Source of the DNA: Heterocephalus glaber
Lineage: Eukaryota; Chordata; Mammalia; Rodentia; Bathyergidae
Length of the DNA stretch: 64,000 nucleotides
Assembly: GCF_000247695.1 (NCBI RefSeq)
Contig: NW_004624743.1
Coordinates: 4,840,569-4,904,568 of the forward strand
Direction: 5' to 3'
Part shown: in pieces, positions 34,511 to 47,722 of the stretch
Layout: every line of letters begins with the position of its first letter
Numbering within the stretch: position 1 is the first letter of the stretch
Made by a program: the position numbers and the translations under genes
Notes under the pieces: generated by a model
The model's database searches: none
What the model saw: only the letters and a program-made list of their open reading frames with translations
Told to the model about the DNA's origin: nothing

Positions 34511-35170
34511 ACAATTCTCTCTCTATTTTGTATAGCGGTCCTTCAACACACAGGTATTTTGTAAATACTTTTTCCAAATCTTTGCATTATTCTCTTACTT
34601 TCTAAATGGAGAATGCCAATTTTAGTAAGTACAGATTACCATTATTTATCATACGGATTATGCCCTTTTGTGTTAATTTAAAAATTAATCACTATACTCA
34701 AGGTTATGTAGGTATTCTCCCATGTCCTTTGAGATTTTCTATTGTTTTGTATCTTAAATAATCCATTTTGATTTATTTTGTGGTGGGTATAAGGTCTTTA
34801 CCTAGATTTATTTCTGTGGATGTGGATGGCCAGCTAGCTGTTCAAGAACAATTACTGAAGGGACAGTCTGCACTATTGTATTGCCTTTGCCTTTTTATAA
34901 AAAATTATTGACAATATTACTGGAATCTATTTATAATAGGCTCTCTGTTATATCCCACTGGCATGTTCTTTTTTTCTTTGACAATGTAACAGCCCTGATT
35001 ATTGCAGCATATTAGTGAATCTTGAAGTTGAGTACTATCTGCGGTGTTCTGGTTATTCTGTGCGTTATTAAGTCCACCTTCGAATCATTTTGTCAGTGTT
35101 CACAAATGCCTCGATGAGATACTGTTTCTGATTTCATTGAATCTATAGATCAAGTTGAAAACAGCTGAAT

Positions 35171-35368
35171 TTTTATTGCAGTACTGGGGATGGAACCCAG
35201 GGCCTTCTCTCTGAACTACATCCCCATAACTTTTTGGTTTTTATGTTTTTAATTTTGAAAGAGGGTCTTACTAAGCCACTAGATGACTCACGTTGAGCTT
35301 AGTTTGTAATCCTCTTGACTCAGCCTCCCAGAGTGCTGGGATTACAGACCTGTGGCATCTCTCCTGGC
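35171..35368 (-). mobile_element. B1-ID dimeric SINE, minus strand, in L1
   Basis: The clearest dimer in the window. Minus strand: a B1 half ('gccaggagagatgccacaggtctgtaatcccagcactctgggaggctgag'), a T/A-rich linker, then an ID half ('ggggatgtagttcagagagaaggccctgggttccatccccagtac') and an A-rich tail. This is the B1-dID/MEN type of dimer described in several non-muroid rodent families. Confidence 0.85.
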
Positions 35369-35780
35369 AACCACTGACATGTAAATAATGTTGAATTTTC
35401 CTATCCATGAACATAGGATATTTCTCAGCTACCTTAGTTCTTGGATTTCTTTCATCAGAGTTTTATAGTTTTTCTTAGATACATCATATTGTTAAATTTA
35501 TATCTAAGTACATATTTTGGGGTGCTAATGAAAATGATATTGTTTTAAATTTCATATTCTACTTCTTCACTTATGATATACAGGAATGGAATTGAATTTT
35601 GTATGATAAGCTTACATCCTCCAACCATGTTTGATTACATCATTTGTTTCAGGTTGTTGTTTGTGTTGTTTTCATGTTTGTTTTTTGGTCTTATTTCTCA
35701 CATTAACTACTTTAGATGTTTATAACACTCATCAAGAAAGACAGTTTTACTTCTTCTTTCTTGATTGAATCCTACTGGCG

Positions 35781-35801
35781 TGTGTGTGTGTGTGTGTGTG
35801 T
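35781..35801. repeat. (TG)10 microsatellite
   Basis: Ten TG units within the minus-strand L1 fragment. Confidence 0.9.
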
Positions 35802-36320
35802 CTTTGTGTTACTGAATCATTTTGGACTTTCAGTGTGAGTTTGAGAAGCAATGTTAGAGAAGATTGCTTTGTTTCACCTCATACTATTAAAGCTTCTATT
35901 TCATTCAATATGAGGTTAGCTCTGGATTTATATTCTTTATCAAGTTGAAGAAATTCTCAACTATTCATTGTTTACTAAGCCATTTATTACAGAGGAGCAT
36001 GTGGGTGTAATCAAATGATTTTCTACATCTATTGATATCAATAACAGTTTTTCAACTTACTGGTGTGAAGGATTACATTAATTGATTTTCAAGTATTGAT
36101 CTAGCCTTACATGCTTGGGATAAATTCCACTTGATGGTAATGTATATTTCCTTTTACACATTGTTGGGTTTGATTTACTAATATTTTATTGAGGATCTGT
36201 ACTCAGAAGAGTATCTATACTCATGAGAGTTATTGCTCTCCATTTTTATTATCACAGAATCTTATTATCTTTTTTTGGGTATTTGGATATTACTGGCCTC
36301 ATTGCATGTATGTATGATTT

Positions 36321-38699
36321 TCACTTTATTAGTTATCAACACTGAAGCAGTCTAAATTTTAACCATTTTTTCTTGAATTCCTACCATCTGAAACTATTAT
36401 GATCTCTATAAATATATTTCTAAAGTTGAAAATATGGTAACCGAAAGCAACATCTTTATTAGGAACTAGTAATCAGTTTGAGCTAGATTAATTAAATCCT
36501 GTCTCTGTAAAACCTGTTTATATCATATGTCTTTTAAAATACTACTGAGTTTATCTAAAAGTTGTACTAACCTCTGTTTCAAAATCTGTTCAAAAAGTGG
36601 TGGAGTCAGACAGACTTATAATTATGTGTCATTTAGCCAATGGTTTCAAACCTCTATTTAGATAATATCATAGCTCTTTTTTTTTCCACAAAGAAATAAA
36701 AATGAAAATCCAACATGTAAAGCAAGGCTAAGCAGAAATTTTCTGTTAAAGGCAGGAGAGAAGCTTGGAAAACACTACACCTCCTAGGTTGTTATGTGAC
36801 CTGGCAGAACCTTTATCACCCCCTGAAATATCTCTGACTGCTGCCCACTGCTTTATATGCCTCTTTCAGAATCATCCTTTTATCAGGTCTAATGGTTAGA
36901 TCTTTTCTTAGTGAATAAGATGAATACACAGGAAGTGTTGTATTTCAGCAGTATTTGAATTTTCTTTAATGTGATTCAAATGCTACTGGAAGGCAGCAAT
37001 CTGACTTCGCTTTCCTCTTCACTACACTAAGCTTTCCAGGTGTCAGCTTAAGTAGGCTTGGATGATGGTTAGGAGCCAATTCAGGGTTATGCATTCCCTC
37101 AGCTGTTTACACTGCCCTCATCCTTCTATTTCTAGTGCCTGTCGGCTTCTTCTGCACTTCTGTAAAACTCCAAGCAGGTGCTCAAGAGCTCTCGATGACC
37201 CCATGTTCTTGACATCTGGATCTTCGGTGTTTCTGAAACAGTCAGACATTATCATTTATAAGTCAATCAATCAATAATTTTAAATAATATTTTCATATTT
37301 CAGTAAAAAAACCTCTAAAGCATTAAAAATGTAATAAAATCCAGCGTAGTTATGATTCAAAGCTAATGCATTCTAAATTCTTTTTTCCAGGTTTACTTCA
37401 AAGATTTCCTTTAAATGATGTAGAGACAGATAAGGCTCACAACAAAGATACCACTCTCTCCTTGGAAACAACCTCTCTCTTAACTGGGGGCAATACATTC
37501 CCATTCATATTTTTATGCATTCCTCCCCATGAGTACAATCTCTAAATGTATAGCATTTTCTAGGAAGAACATGTACATAAGTTATATCGATAGTTCTGAA
37601 ACATTTTAAATTTCAACATAGTGTATATATTTTGTTACATCTATTGACACTTGCATTCATTATAGTCTTGAAAGAATTCCATGAACTGCATTACCTGAAA
37701 TTTGGTCACATTAGTTTGTGTGATGATGCTCAAATAAAAGACTATTTTCCTGAGTGATTCAGTCTTACTTACAGAGCAGTCTTCCAATTTGCTTCTGGGT
37801 AATATATGTCTGCTTCATCCTTGTAGGAACCAAGTGGTAAGAGGTGATTAGTAAATTCCCTCCAATTAGTAAAGAGAATTTCTCTCCTTCATTTTGCTAT
37901 TTTTTGTATGTTACTCAGGTGTACCTGGTGTCTTAGCAAATTCTCCTAGGACAGCCAGGGTAAGATCACTCAGTGTTCTAAATTCAGAGGATTGTTACCT
38001 AGAAGTACAAGACTAAGAATTCATACCGATGATCATAGTTTAATCATACTTAATCATAGTTTCTTCAGTAATTTTTCTATTTTCATCACCTCTTTTTGAC
38101 ACCTCTTAAGGAGGAAGTTTTGCAGTTACTGTTGAATATGTCTAGGTTGTAGGTACCCAGCATTCAGCTTTCTTACTTTTTCATTCACAAATATTAGTTT
38201 CATAATGTTTAAGTCATCTCACACCTGGTGCTTTTCTTGTGTTTTCTCTGTGTGGATTGATTTCTAATTGGTCTTGTTATGATTGTTGTTATTGTTATTT
38301 TTAGTAGTAGTAGTAATTTTTGTAAGTTAAGTGATGGTTTGAGGGAGAGTGAAATAAATACAGCCATGCATGATTCAGTGACAGGGATAGTTCCTGAGTA
38401 AATTATTACAAGGTTTTATTGTTCTTTGGAAACACTGAGGACGATGCCACTCATCATTGAATGAACCCTTATGAGGACAGGGCTGTCACATGTCAAAGTC
38501 ACCACATTCCTGTGGTTAGGACTGCCAGCTGATGATGAAGAAATTTTAGCCTCTTTCAATAATGTTTATATGTTCAGTTTTGTTCTATGTATGACAATAT
38601 TAAATACAGCACTTCAAAACTCTTCTATATTGAGAAGATTTGAAAATTTTGTCAGAATAGTAACACTGTGGTATTTCCTTAAGCATCAATTTAAACCAT
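36321..38699. other. Unassigned AT-rich sequence
   Basis: About 2.4 kb. Part of 36320-36480 may still be decayed L1. No gene, RNA or named repeat is visible. Confidence 0.45.
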
Positions 38700-38960
38700 A
38701 TTTTCCTGAAGCTCTAGTATGTGGCGTGCTCTGTTCTAGATAGTTGGGATGTGTTAGTGAAGAACACATGTAAGGGTCTCTTCATGTCATTTACTTTCTA
38801 GAGGAAACAGGATGGACAATAAATAATAAAATAATGAATACATAAATACAGAATATAACAACTATTATGGCCATGAGTAGAATGGTGTGTGGTAAGGAAG
38901 AGTTTTCAGTTTATAAAGATATGGAGATGGAGATATTAATAAAAATCGACCTGCTGAACA
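38700..38960 (+). mobile_element. Old mammalian-wide repeat fragment
   Basis: 'tagtatgtggcgtgctctgttctaga', 'ttactttctagaggaaacaggatgg', 'caataaataataaaat' and 'atggccatgagtagaatgg' follow the order of a common ancient mammalian repeat ('..tgccaggcactgttctagg..gcttacattctag..acaataaacaa..'). I cannot name the family with confidence. The same repeat type seems present at 42750-43340. Confidence 0.4.
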
Positions 38961-39556
38961 TTTCTATTTATCATCATTAACATTATTTTTACTACTGACA
39001 TCATGTGCTGAGGGATCCACGCAATGAATCATTGAACAAAATTTAGGAAAAGATTTATTAAAGTCCACTTTTAAGATACATGTTTCTATTATAAAATGAA
39101 GCCATTAAAATAATCACAGAATGACTCTAGTTTATAAGTATACTCCTTAATATTTAAATTAAAGCTAGTGCAAAAAAAGAAAACACTGTAAGTTAATCAT
39201 AAACCATGAATCTTATAGTTTCGACTTGGATAAACTTCAATTAACCGTGTTTATATTAAAGGCATTTTATAACTGATTAGATTCAGTAAAATGTTGTTTA
39301 ATTATATCGTATTTGTTATAACTCAAAGAGCTTTAATACTACTTTCTTACAAAAGGCAGAATTCCGAGCAGTATTTTCTGGCAATTAAAACATACAAAAT
39401 GATCTGTAACTTCAGGTATTTAATACCTGCTGGGAAGTTATATTTATTAATTTGTTTTGAACCACTGGGTGAAACTACATTTCTCCTTCCTACCAGCACC
39501 CACAGAGGAAGTTACGTCACAGAATAATTGCTTATGAAATGAAAAGTTTTCAGGCT
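38961..39556. other. Unassigned AT-rich sequence
   Basis: About 600 bases without recognised features. Confidence 0.45.
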
Positions 39557-39865
39557 TGTTATTGTTTGAATCTAAAATATCCCATAGGGCCGCTCTACTA
39601 AGCAGTGGATGAATCCACAGCTCAGTGTCCCTTTAGGAGGTGGGGTCTGGTTCAACCTCGAACCACTGAGGACGGACCTGGAAGTGTCTCCTTCTTCAGT
39701 CTGCCTCTCACTGCCATGACCAGAGAGCGAGCAGCTCTCCCTCTCTAGGCACTTTGCCCTTGTACTTTCAGCTCTGGAGACAGCTGGCCACAGACTGAAA
39801 TGAGCCAAATAGCTTCTCCTTTATGTTGTGGGTGTGTTTTGTCCCAGCAACAAGAAAGTATTCGG
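39557..39865 (+). mobile_element. MaLR-type solo LTR
   Basis: Begins TGTTATTGTTTGAATCTAAA and continues 'cctttaggaggtggggtctgg'. It ends with 'ccacagactgaaatgagccaaatagcttctcctttatg' and 'tttgtcccagcaacaagaaagta', the conserved MaLR LTR tail. About 310 bp. No primer site or internal region follows, so it is a solo or truncated LTR. Confidence 0.85.
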
Positions 39866-41259
39866 TTAGAGTATTTGTTGCCAGCAGCTTACTTTGGCGT
39901 CCCTACCACGTCTCAGAGAATAGCTCCAGAAAGAAGCTGCTGAGTGTAGTTGTAGAGGAAATGACCTCTGTTTCATGGAACAGGCAATTTCTACAATGGA
40001 AAGTGCTGAGGATGGCAGAGCAATTGACTTTGTTTCTTTTCTATAGTGGGCAAAAATGTTTCCACTTTGATTGTTGTTGCTATGGAAAGACGCGTTCAAA
40101 ACTGAAGAACTAGAACAATGGCAATTACTACAGCCACATTTTCTGTCTTTTACAATAGCAAGTTGTGTACTCTGCCTGAGCACAATTAACGTAATTAAAA
40201 CATAATTTAAATTCTACCTTGAATATTTATTTTCATGCAAGAATCCTCAAGCAAATTCTTAAAACTTTCTTAATTGTTTCACTTCACTGCTTTATGAAAA
40301 TACAGCAGAATTCTAGAGAACATATGTTACATTAAAAATAAATATCTCAAAAGTTGAAAATGTCTATTTCATCTGCTCTAATGACTACATGAAGACATTT
40401 CAGGTGCTGTATTTAGCATTCACATGATATTGCTATGCTTCATATATTAAGTAAACATTTTTAAATTACGTTAGTCATATTTGCAGCTATGTTGGTCTGT
40501 TCCATACAAATGCTTTTGAAGGGATTTTGAAATCTAAGAGATCATTGAAAATATTTTCAGGAATGAGGAAGAGTAAATTGAATCATTGATACCATAAATA
40601 TATCCATATAGATATGTCCATAAGGATTTATCTGCATAAACTCTTGAGCTTTAAAATTTACATAATTGGGGCACAATTAACGTTGTGTTTCTTGTGTGGG
40701 GTGAATATCAAAGAGTGAGGAGCATTAGAAACATAAAAAAGATATTTCAGATAAATCAAAATGTACTCTTTGGTGAGTAATTTGGGTTAAACTGTGTTTT
40801 CAGAAAAAAAAATCAGAATTCCTATTGTTTGCTTCAAATAAATCTATCCATTTATGAAACAGCTAATGTAAATACAAAAGTTTTAATCAGATTTACATGA
40901 ATGCATTAATGAAGTTTGTACTCATGGTTATGATAAAAGAATTAAAATGAACTTTTCCAACATGTGAACTTTCACAAAATTGTTAGAGGTAACACTATTG
41001 TCACATTACTGTGCACACTTTTTAGCAGTAACTCCTTTCTACTTTTGAAAATGTTCCTATAATACATAATTTTAATACACAATATCTTAAGAAGTATAAG
41101 GCAGTACAATAATTCATCCCTCTGTCATTTATTGTGAAATTTCAGTATTACTTTTATGTTAAACAAACATTTGAAAAAGCATTTATTTGTCACTAGACAG
41201 TAATTCTTAGAGTTTTCTATTCTAGCTTTAAGTTATTTATGTCTGAAGAGTGATAACAA
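39866..41259. other. Unassigned AT-rich sequence
   Basis: About 1.4 kb. Open frames at 39823-40183 overlap on opposite strands and straddle the LTR end. No features supported. Confidence 0.45.
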
Positions 41260-41450
41260 TAGCAATAATTCAAACATATGAAAAATCTCCTGCTGGTAGA
41301 CTATTTATGTAAAATATTTAAATCTCATGACAAACTTGTCAAGCAGATCTTATAATGAGACTCATTTTACACAGGTAGAAATTTACAATTACGTTAAATA
41401 CTTTTCCAAGGTTTTACACCTAGCAAGTGAAACAAACGGACATGAACACA
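41260..41450 (+). mobile_element. MIR SINE (old)
   Basis: 'atgagactcattttacacaggtagaaatttacaattacgttaaatacttttccaaggttttacacctagcaagtgaaac' keeps the plus-strand order of a MIR tail ('..cattttacag.tgagg..taa.ttgcccaaggtcacacagctagtaag'). Flanks are diverged. Confidence 0.65.
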
Positions 41451-41989
41451 AACGTGTTATGTTGCACCAACCATCTTCTTAAACATTACTAATCTTTCCT
41501 GATGGAAGTGTAAATAACAATTCTTAACAAATCACTGAAAACCCATGATAAGCAAAGCTACCTAGAATGAGTGATATAGTAGATCTTTCAAAGAAAGCAG
41601 GTGGCAGATGAATAAAAGTAAGAGATTATAATGCAAAGCAAAGTGATAAGAATTTTAACTAGCTGAACATGAACCATGGAAGACAAATTGTCTGATTTCT
41701 GGCATTACCCAGGAATTGTTCTTGAAGTTGTCACGGTGCTGCAGTTGGCTGTATCCTGGCCTAGTCTTTACCATGGCAAGAATTCAAGCTTATGCACTGC
41801 TTAATTTTTCCTTCAAGCATAATGATACTAAAAAAGGTTTGCTTAACAAATAAAGGCGGATTTCTTTGCTCCACCTGCGCTTCCCTTCATTTACACTATG
41901 AGGAGATACATTCACTAGGCAAAAAGCCAGGGCAATCACAGTGGCAATTGTCATTTTTCTTTCCAATGTTTCAGGCATCAGTGCCCTTT

Positions 41990-42250
41990 GCTGTCTGACA
42001 TGCGGTATCTTGAAAAATATTATCCTATATATTTTTGCTTCTTTTCTGTTGTCAGTTCAGAACATCATGTCTTGTTATTCCATTTTTAAAATTTTCGTAG
42101 GTCCATATAACGCACTTTGAGTATATCTATCTTTTTTAGCTTCCACATATTAGGGAAAACATGTGACAGTTGCCTTTCTGGGTCCTGGGTATTTTGCTTA
42201 ATATAGTATCTCCAGTCCCATGCATTTCCCTGCGAATGTTTCCTGAGAAC
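41990..42250 (-). mobile_element. L1 3' fragment, minus strand
   Basis: The plus strand has 'tttttagcttccacatattagggaaaacatgtgacagttgcctttctgggtcc', 'ttttgcttaatatag' and 'tctccagtcccatgcatttccctg'. This is the reverse complement of the end of L1 ORF2. Confidence 0.75.
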
Positions 42251-42749
42251 TTTCCTAGTAGATCTGTATCTCTTGAGGATGTTACAGTTGATGCGTGAGT
42301 CATGAATTGTATACGGAGTCTACATTGTCAAGCAGATATATTGATGCATAAAATCTGGCTTGTCTAAAGTATAGTTTAATCATATGTATTCAATAAGTCA
42401 AAATCAAAATTAGATTTCCTTTTATTAATAAAAATGTCTTGAATATTTTGGTAGGCTTGTCTAGCCAGGCAGGAAAAAACGGTACATCATAAAAAGAAAA
42501 ACTGTCCTCAATGCAGTCATCGTTCTTAACAAACAAACATTCATCAGCCTTAACATATCTTATGCATGTAAAAACCATATAAAATTAGAGATGTAAATTG
42601 CTGTAATTTTTCAAAATCTGGCTCTATATTTTCTGTAAATGTAATGAATGATCAATATGTAATGACATCATTTTACTAAATGTGTGATAAAATCATAATT
42701 TGATTCATATATGGCAGTGAATCGCACAGCATTTTTAATCTTTATTACA

Positions 42750-43340
42750 TTCATGCATTCATTCACTGGACAGTTCGAAGCATGTAGTCTGTAGCATAGC
42801 TGCTCTACCTGCAGAGGAAGTATTAAGAAAAAGATGTCTGGCTTCTCATACTTAAAGAGCTTTTATTTGTCGGTGGAGACAGGCTGTAAGGAGGTAAAGA
42901 TATTAGGTGGGAGAGATAAAAACAGCAGTGTGGCAGAGATTAATTGCTTGTGTGTAAAGGTCTCTCTATTTTCTGACATTTAAGAGAGAGCTAAAGAGAA
43001 AACAAGGACTTCGGGACAAAGAGGGCTGGGGAAACTCTTTCAGGAAATACTATGCTAAAACGCCCCGGAGTGAGAAGGAGCTTGGTGAATTCTAGGACTG
43101 AAAGGTCCAAGGCCCGGCACGGTGCAGGGGAAGATGCAACTTGGCAGGATGTGTGCCGGGGGAGAAAGCCTGTCGTGCTTGGATTCAGAGGCCAAATCAG
43201 GACCCGCAAACGGGAGCCACTGATTGGTTCTTAGCAAGAAAGTTGCACCTTTTAGAGTATATGTTAACAAGGGAAAGAGCTTCCACGTGGCGTGTGGACT
43301 GGACGGGAAGGGAAAAACCTGTAAGAGGAGGGCCCAGCTC
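42750..43340 (+). mobile_element. Old mammalian-wide repeat, long fragment
   Basis: Starts 'attcattcactgg'. It continues 'gcttttatttgtcggtggagacag', 'gagaaggagcttggtgaattctaggactgaaaggtccaagg', 'gggagccactgattggttcttagcaagaaag' and 'gtggcgtgtggactggacgggaagg'. The whole order fits one long, decayed copy of the ancient repeat type also suggested at 38700. The family name is not certain. Confidence 0.45.
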
Positions 43341-43840
43341 AGAGCTTCTTCTGATAACGTTTCTCATAAACTAGTGGTGCTTCCACAAGGGCTGGGTAAG
43401 AAAGTTCTGCAGACCGGGATGTGTTCAGGTGCAAAGCTGCTTAGCTGTGAGGTGAGGAAGGGCATTCTGAGCGCCACTTAGGATGGACTGGAATTGTGCT
43501 GGCCTCGCGAGGTGCGCGCGTGCTGCCTGCGCGTGTGGGGCTCAGCTGGCTACGGAATGACTGCTTTTGCCTGGAAGGCGTCTGTCGCTGGTCCCTTTTG
43601 AGTCCTAGGCTAGAGGAAGGAGGGCCTTGCCTGCTTGGCAGAGGATCCCGCTCCACCTGAGGCTTCGATCCCTCTGTGGTCCCCAGGGCCCTCCAAGAGT
43701 GAGCTCCGAATTACAGAAAAGCAGAATGGGGCCTGAGGGAGCCGCTGAAGGTGGGCGCTTCCCACCTAAAATTAAATGACTGCTATGGCTGCAGATAAAA
43801 AGACAAAAAAGCAAAAAACTTCAATAAATACTTATTTCCT
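43341..43840. other. Unassigned GC-richer patch
   Basis: Richer in G and C than the rest of the window. A short CpG cluster at about 43504-43535 includes GCGAGGTGCGCGCGTG. Several overlapping open frames occur on both strands, none with recognisable protein features. No TATA box or coding potential is evident, so I do not call a promoter. Confidence 0.4.
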
Positions 43841-44700
43841 TTGGGTTCCACTATATTACACCCTTGTGGGTTTTCTTATATCACTCTAACTTCTCTTTTT
43901 CAATTTCCTTTGAAGGGTTGTCATCTCCAGCCTATTTCTAAATATCACCATCCCAGACTTCCGTTCAAGTTACCCAAAACTCTGGCCCTAGGCGTTTCCA
44001 TCTATTTTAAAGCTTGAGATATTTATACGTGATGGTTGTACTGTACCTCATTCAGTCGTCCGTGCCCCTAGTTTATCCTGTCTCGTACTGCTACTGCCGT
44101 TGAGGCATCGGAAACATAATAAAAACTAAATGTAAAACTAAAGTTAATTCATAACTAAAAGCTTGATACTGACGCAGTTTCTCCTTATTGATACCTCCAT
44201 CCTTTGACGTTCCTATGCAAGTGTATAACCTAGGAATAGTCCATCTACTGATTGAATAAAAACAACTTTATTCTATTTCATCCCTTCAGAAACTTTACTA
44301 TGGTCTCTAAGATTCGGCACGATTTGAGCCACCACAGCTTTACCTTATCCAACTGGATCCAGTCAAATTTCTCCAGTCACCTGATTTGCTCTTTGACCAC
44401 TATTACTTCAGCACTTTCCTGACTTCAGAACCTCACAAATGCTCTTTTTTTTTCTGCTTGGGATGTTTTCCTTCAGTTCATTTTGTAAGAACTCTGATGG
44501 ATGTTAAAATCTATTCAATGTCCAGATTCAACCATAAATATCACTTTATCAAAAATAGAAAATGCACCATGTCCTCACACAGATGTATGTTCTTATACTA
44601 TGTTTTTCCAGAGCACTCTTCATTTTCATTCCCTACACAGCCTTTGACATCATCAGTTATGATATTCTTATAAGCAAACTTGGTTTAGTATAATCTCAGC
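43841..44700. mobile_element. Possible old L2-like repeat region
   Basis: Pyrimidine-rich order ending in 'ctgcttgggatgttttcc', 'ttaaaatctattcaatgtccag', 'agcactcttcattttcattccc'. This resembles decayed mammalian-wide repeats that read '..ctggaatgctcttcc..aaatgtcacctcc..'. The assignment rests on motif order only. Confidence 0.35.
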
Positions 44701-44901
44701 CGGGTGACCTCATGCACCATGACAGTCTGAATCTTTTTTATGATTTCCTAACACTAGGTTCATGGCTCCTAAAGCTCCTGGTGAAGAGCTAAACTTCCAG
44801 GTAAGTGCAATGATCCATAACTTCCATTTGTTCTCTTGGCAATATGTGATGTAGCATATGAAAAATACCTTATTTTAGGAATTTTAAAACTACTATGTTT
44901 G

Positions 44902-44998
44902 CGGTTGGGGATGTAGCTCTGTGGCGCAGTGCCTGCCTGGCAAGACCAAGGTCCTGAATTTGATTCCCTGTACCAAAAACAAAACAAAACAAAACAAA
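44902..44998 (+). mobile_element. ID-type SINE with AAAAC tail
   Basis: 'cggttggggatgtagctctgtggcgcag', 'caaggtcctgaatttgattccctgtacc', then an (AAAAC)n tail. It is flanked by TATGTTTG at 44894-44901 and 44999-45006. The promoter boxes are recognisable. Confidence 0.88.
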
Positions 44999-45006
44999 TA
45001 TGTTTG

Positions 45007-46899
45007 TAATCAATAAAAGTAAAAAGCACATTCAAAAATGTCTTGCTAAAACATTATTTATAGCAATAATATAACATTATAATGTATATATTTGATGTTA
45101 CTACTGACATTTCAGTCAAAATATTTTTAAGAAAGTATTTTATCTAAAAGATAAGGTAACATTTTCAGCCATTGGATTATCTTACCATATTATTTCCAAA
45201 ATGGTGCACGTAAATACTTGGATTTTTATTGATTTTTCACTGAAGATCATTGTTTTTCGGCAGTGCTTTGTCATTTCTGTCATGACACAATGTATTCACT
45301 GGCTTAGAAAATGTAGTTTAATTGGAATTGAGTACTTCATAAATTTAAGTTATGCAGAAATTACTAAACTCTTGAATGTAAATACTGTAGTACATTAGGA
45401 TATTAAGCAATTATTTACTAAAGTATTCTATAGATATTTTAATTATGATATTTAAGTAGGAAAATTAATAAAGGAATAAACAAAAATTTTGATTGTATGT
45501 AGTGTGAAGATATCTTAACTAATTTCTTCTAAAATTAATTATATTTTAAAATATGTTACTTAGATGCATCATTAAATATGTTACATTTTTCTTACTATAT
45601 TAAACAATTATCAGGGACTTACAATTACTGCCTAGTAAAGCATACAATTTAAGAAATAACTGATGGTACTTTTTAATTACCTAAGTAAATAATTAATGGC
45701 AACTAAGCTTTAATTCATGGTAGTTATTATCTGGATTTAGGGATTGGTTTCCTTGTTGATTGTTTTATATTTTTTACTTTGAGATGGAATAATTTTATGC
45801 AAAAGCAAAGTTACTTATTAATGCAAAACTCAATGTGATATTCAGAGCACCACTATTTATCAGCTTGATAGGAACATTAATATTTATGTTATTTTTCTCT
45901 TTACTCCATGCACTTCTTATTGCATGGCTTCTGATTTACTTCACAGTGATATGAGATTGTGGTTTAACAAATGGATGAAGGACCTATGATATTAAGAAGG
46001 TGATTATGCAATTCTTTCTAAGTTCCTTTATAGTATTTCTTTCTTTCATTATGGTATTTTATTCCAGGTAATTTTAAATTTTAAATTTTAAATAAATTTT
46101 AATTTTAAATATAGTAGTCAAAATACAGTAGATGAAAAAAGCCCTCAAAACTTCTCTTCTAGCAGGAAATTTCACCTTGATAATATGAATCAAATGACAA
46201 AAGATTCAGGACTAAGCTAAGAACACAAGTGTCCTCTCCTTTTTTTCTGCAAATTAGATCCACTTGCTCTGCAAAACAGCTTTTCAGATATCTGCCATCT
46301 TTAAGTGCAGAAAAAGACAGAGCATGAGAATGGAAAAGGCTTTAAAAATGACAACCAAAAAGATTATCTAGGTTGAGCTCAATGTACTATATATAACATG
46401 ACCTTAATTTTTTTACTGAGACCTGTTAAGATCAACCTAAGTGAAAAAATTCAGGTCACAAGCCCTAAAATAAATTTGTATTAAAGAAAATAACACACAG
46501 CCAGGTTGATTTGTTCAGCTTTAGTACTACCAAATCATTAAAAATAACTTTACAATCTTTGGAATCTGAGGCTGTGTATTTGTTTTCCATAAGAATGTGG
46601 ATACAGGTATGCACCTTTGAACAGTGGAAGAGACATGGACTTCCTACAAATATGAAAATGAGCAGCTATGACCACAACAACAAAACCATTAAGCTTTCCT
46701 TAAAACGAGTCAAAGAATACAGAAAAGTCCTAGAGAATCTTCCAAATTCTTGTTAGCATTAGGTATTATGCAAACAGAAAATGCACCCAGTTATGAAAAT
46801 GTGCCATTAATCTAAACATGTCTTTCTTGCCGAATTACTGATTTATAAGTAAAGCAATTGTGAAGTCCACTTAAATTATCAGAGTGGGAATTTAGAAGA
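45007..46899. other. Unassigned AT-rich sequence
   Basis: About 1.9 kb, very AT-rich, with a TTTTAAA repeat patch at about 46071-46110. No gene recognised. Confidence 0.5.
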
Positions 46900-47410
46900 A
46901 CTATGATTAAAATGCCAGGATGCTGAAGGATAAAGCAGATAAACACAATGTAAGCAGAGACAAAGAAATACTAATGAAGAACCCAAAGAAATTCAAGAGA
47001 CCAAAAACATTGTAACAAAAGTGAAAAACGTCATTGCTGGGCTGATGGATGCTCAGGACATCAATGAGGGCATGATCCTTGAGCTTGAGAGTCAATTAGC
47101 ACAGGCCATGGAAACTGAAAATAAAACCCAGAAAGCAATGAGAACAAATTAAAAATTGAAAATCAAAATATCCAGGGACAGTGGGACAGCAACTATGAAG
47201 GTTGAGCCACACTTGAAATGAGAATACTATAAGGAAAAGAGAAAGAACTATAAAAGAATACTATAAGGCAAAGGAAAGAACAAAAGAAATATTTGAAAGA
47301 ACAGTGACCAAAATTTCCCTACATTAATATTCTCCAGCGAATAGCAAGTTCAGGAAGCCAGAGAACACTAAACAGGATAACAGCCAAAACTGTAGCTATG
47401 CATATCCTCC
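46900..47410 (+). mobile_element. L1 5' region fragment (ORF1 vicinity)
   Basis: A-rich plus-strand sequence with 'gaaatatttgaaagaacagtgaccaaaatttccctac' and 'aacaggataacagcc'. This matches the layout of the 5' UTR/ORF1-proximal part of older L1s. Upstream codons suggest a decayed coiled-coil frame. No intact ORF. Family assignment is moderate. Confidence 0.5.
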
Positions 47411-47722
47411 CCCTTCCTGTGCACACACATTTTTCTGTTCAAAGATGTGTGCTCTATTTTCTTATTGATGTTATAATTTCACCTTCTGAAAATGACTAAT
47501 AATGTTGAGCATATTGAGTGCTTGCACATTTCCCATTCTGTATACCTGCTCTGTTATAGTAGCTTTATGCATATTTTGCACATATTTAATTGGGTAGGAG
47601 TTTAACAAAATATTACTGATTTGTATGCTAAGAATACAATATGTTAATGAAAGGAATTAAGGTCTAAATGAACAGTTATTTATTCTGTGTTTATAAATTA
47701 AAAGTCTGAAAATTAGCTTATA

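Larger units (their letters stand above)
34150..36320 (-). mobile_element. L1 fragment, minus strand, with two SINE insertions
   Basis: The plus strand is the reverse complement of an L1 ORF2. In order it has 'cacttgcccattta', 'tattttgtatagcggtcc', 'tgattattgcagcatattag', 'tctgatttcattgaatctatagatcaagttg', 'gaattgaattttgtatgataagcttac' and 'tactggcctcattgcatg'. An ID SINE (34427) and a B1-ID dimer (35171) interrupt it. A (TG)n run sits at 35781. Old and thoroughly broken; no reading frame survives. Confidence 0.85.
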
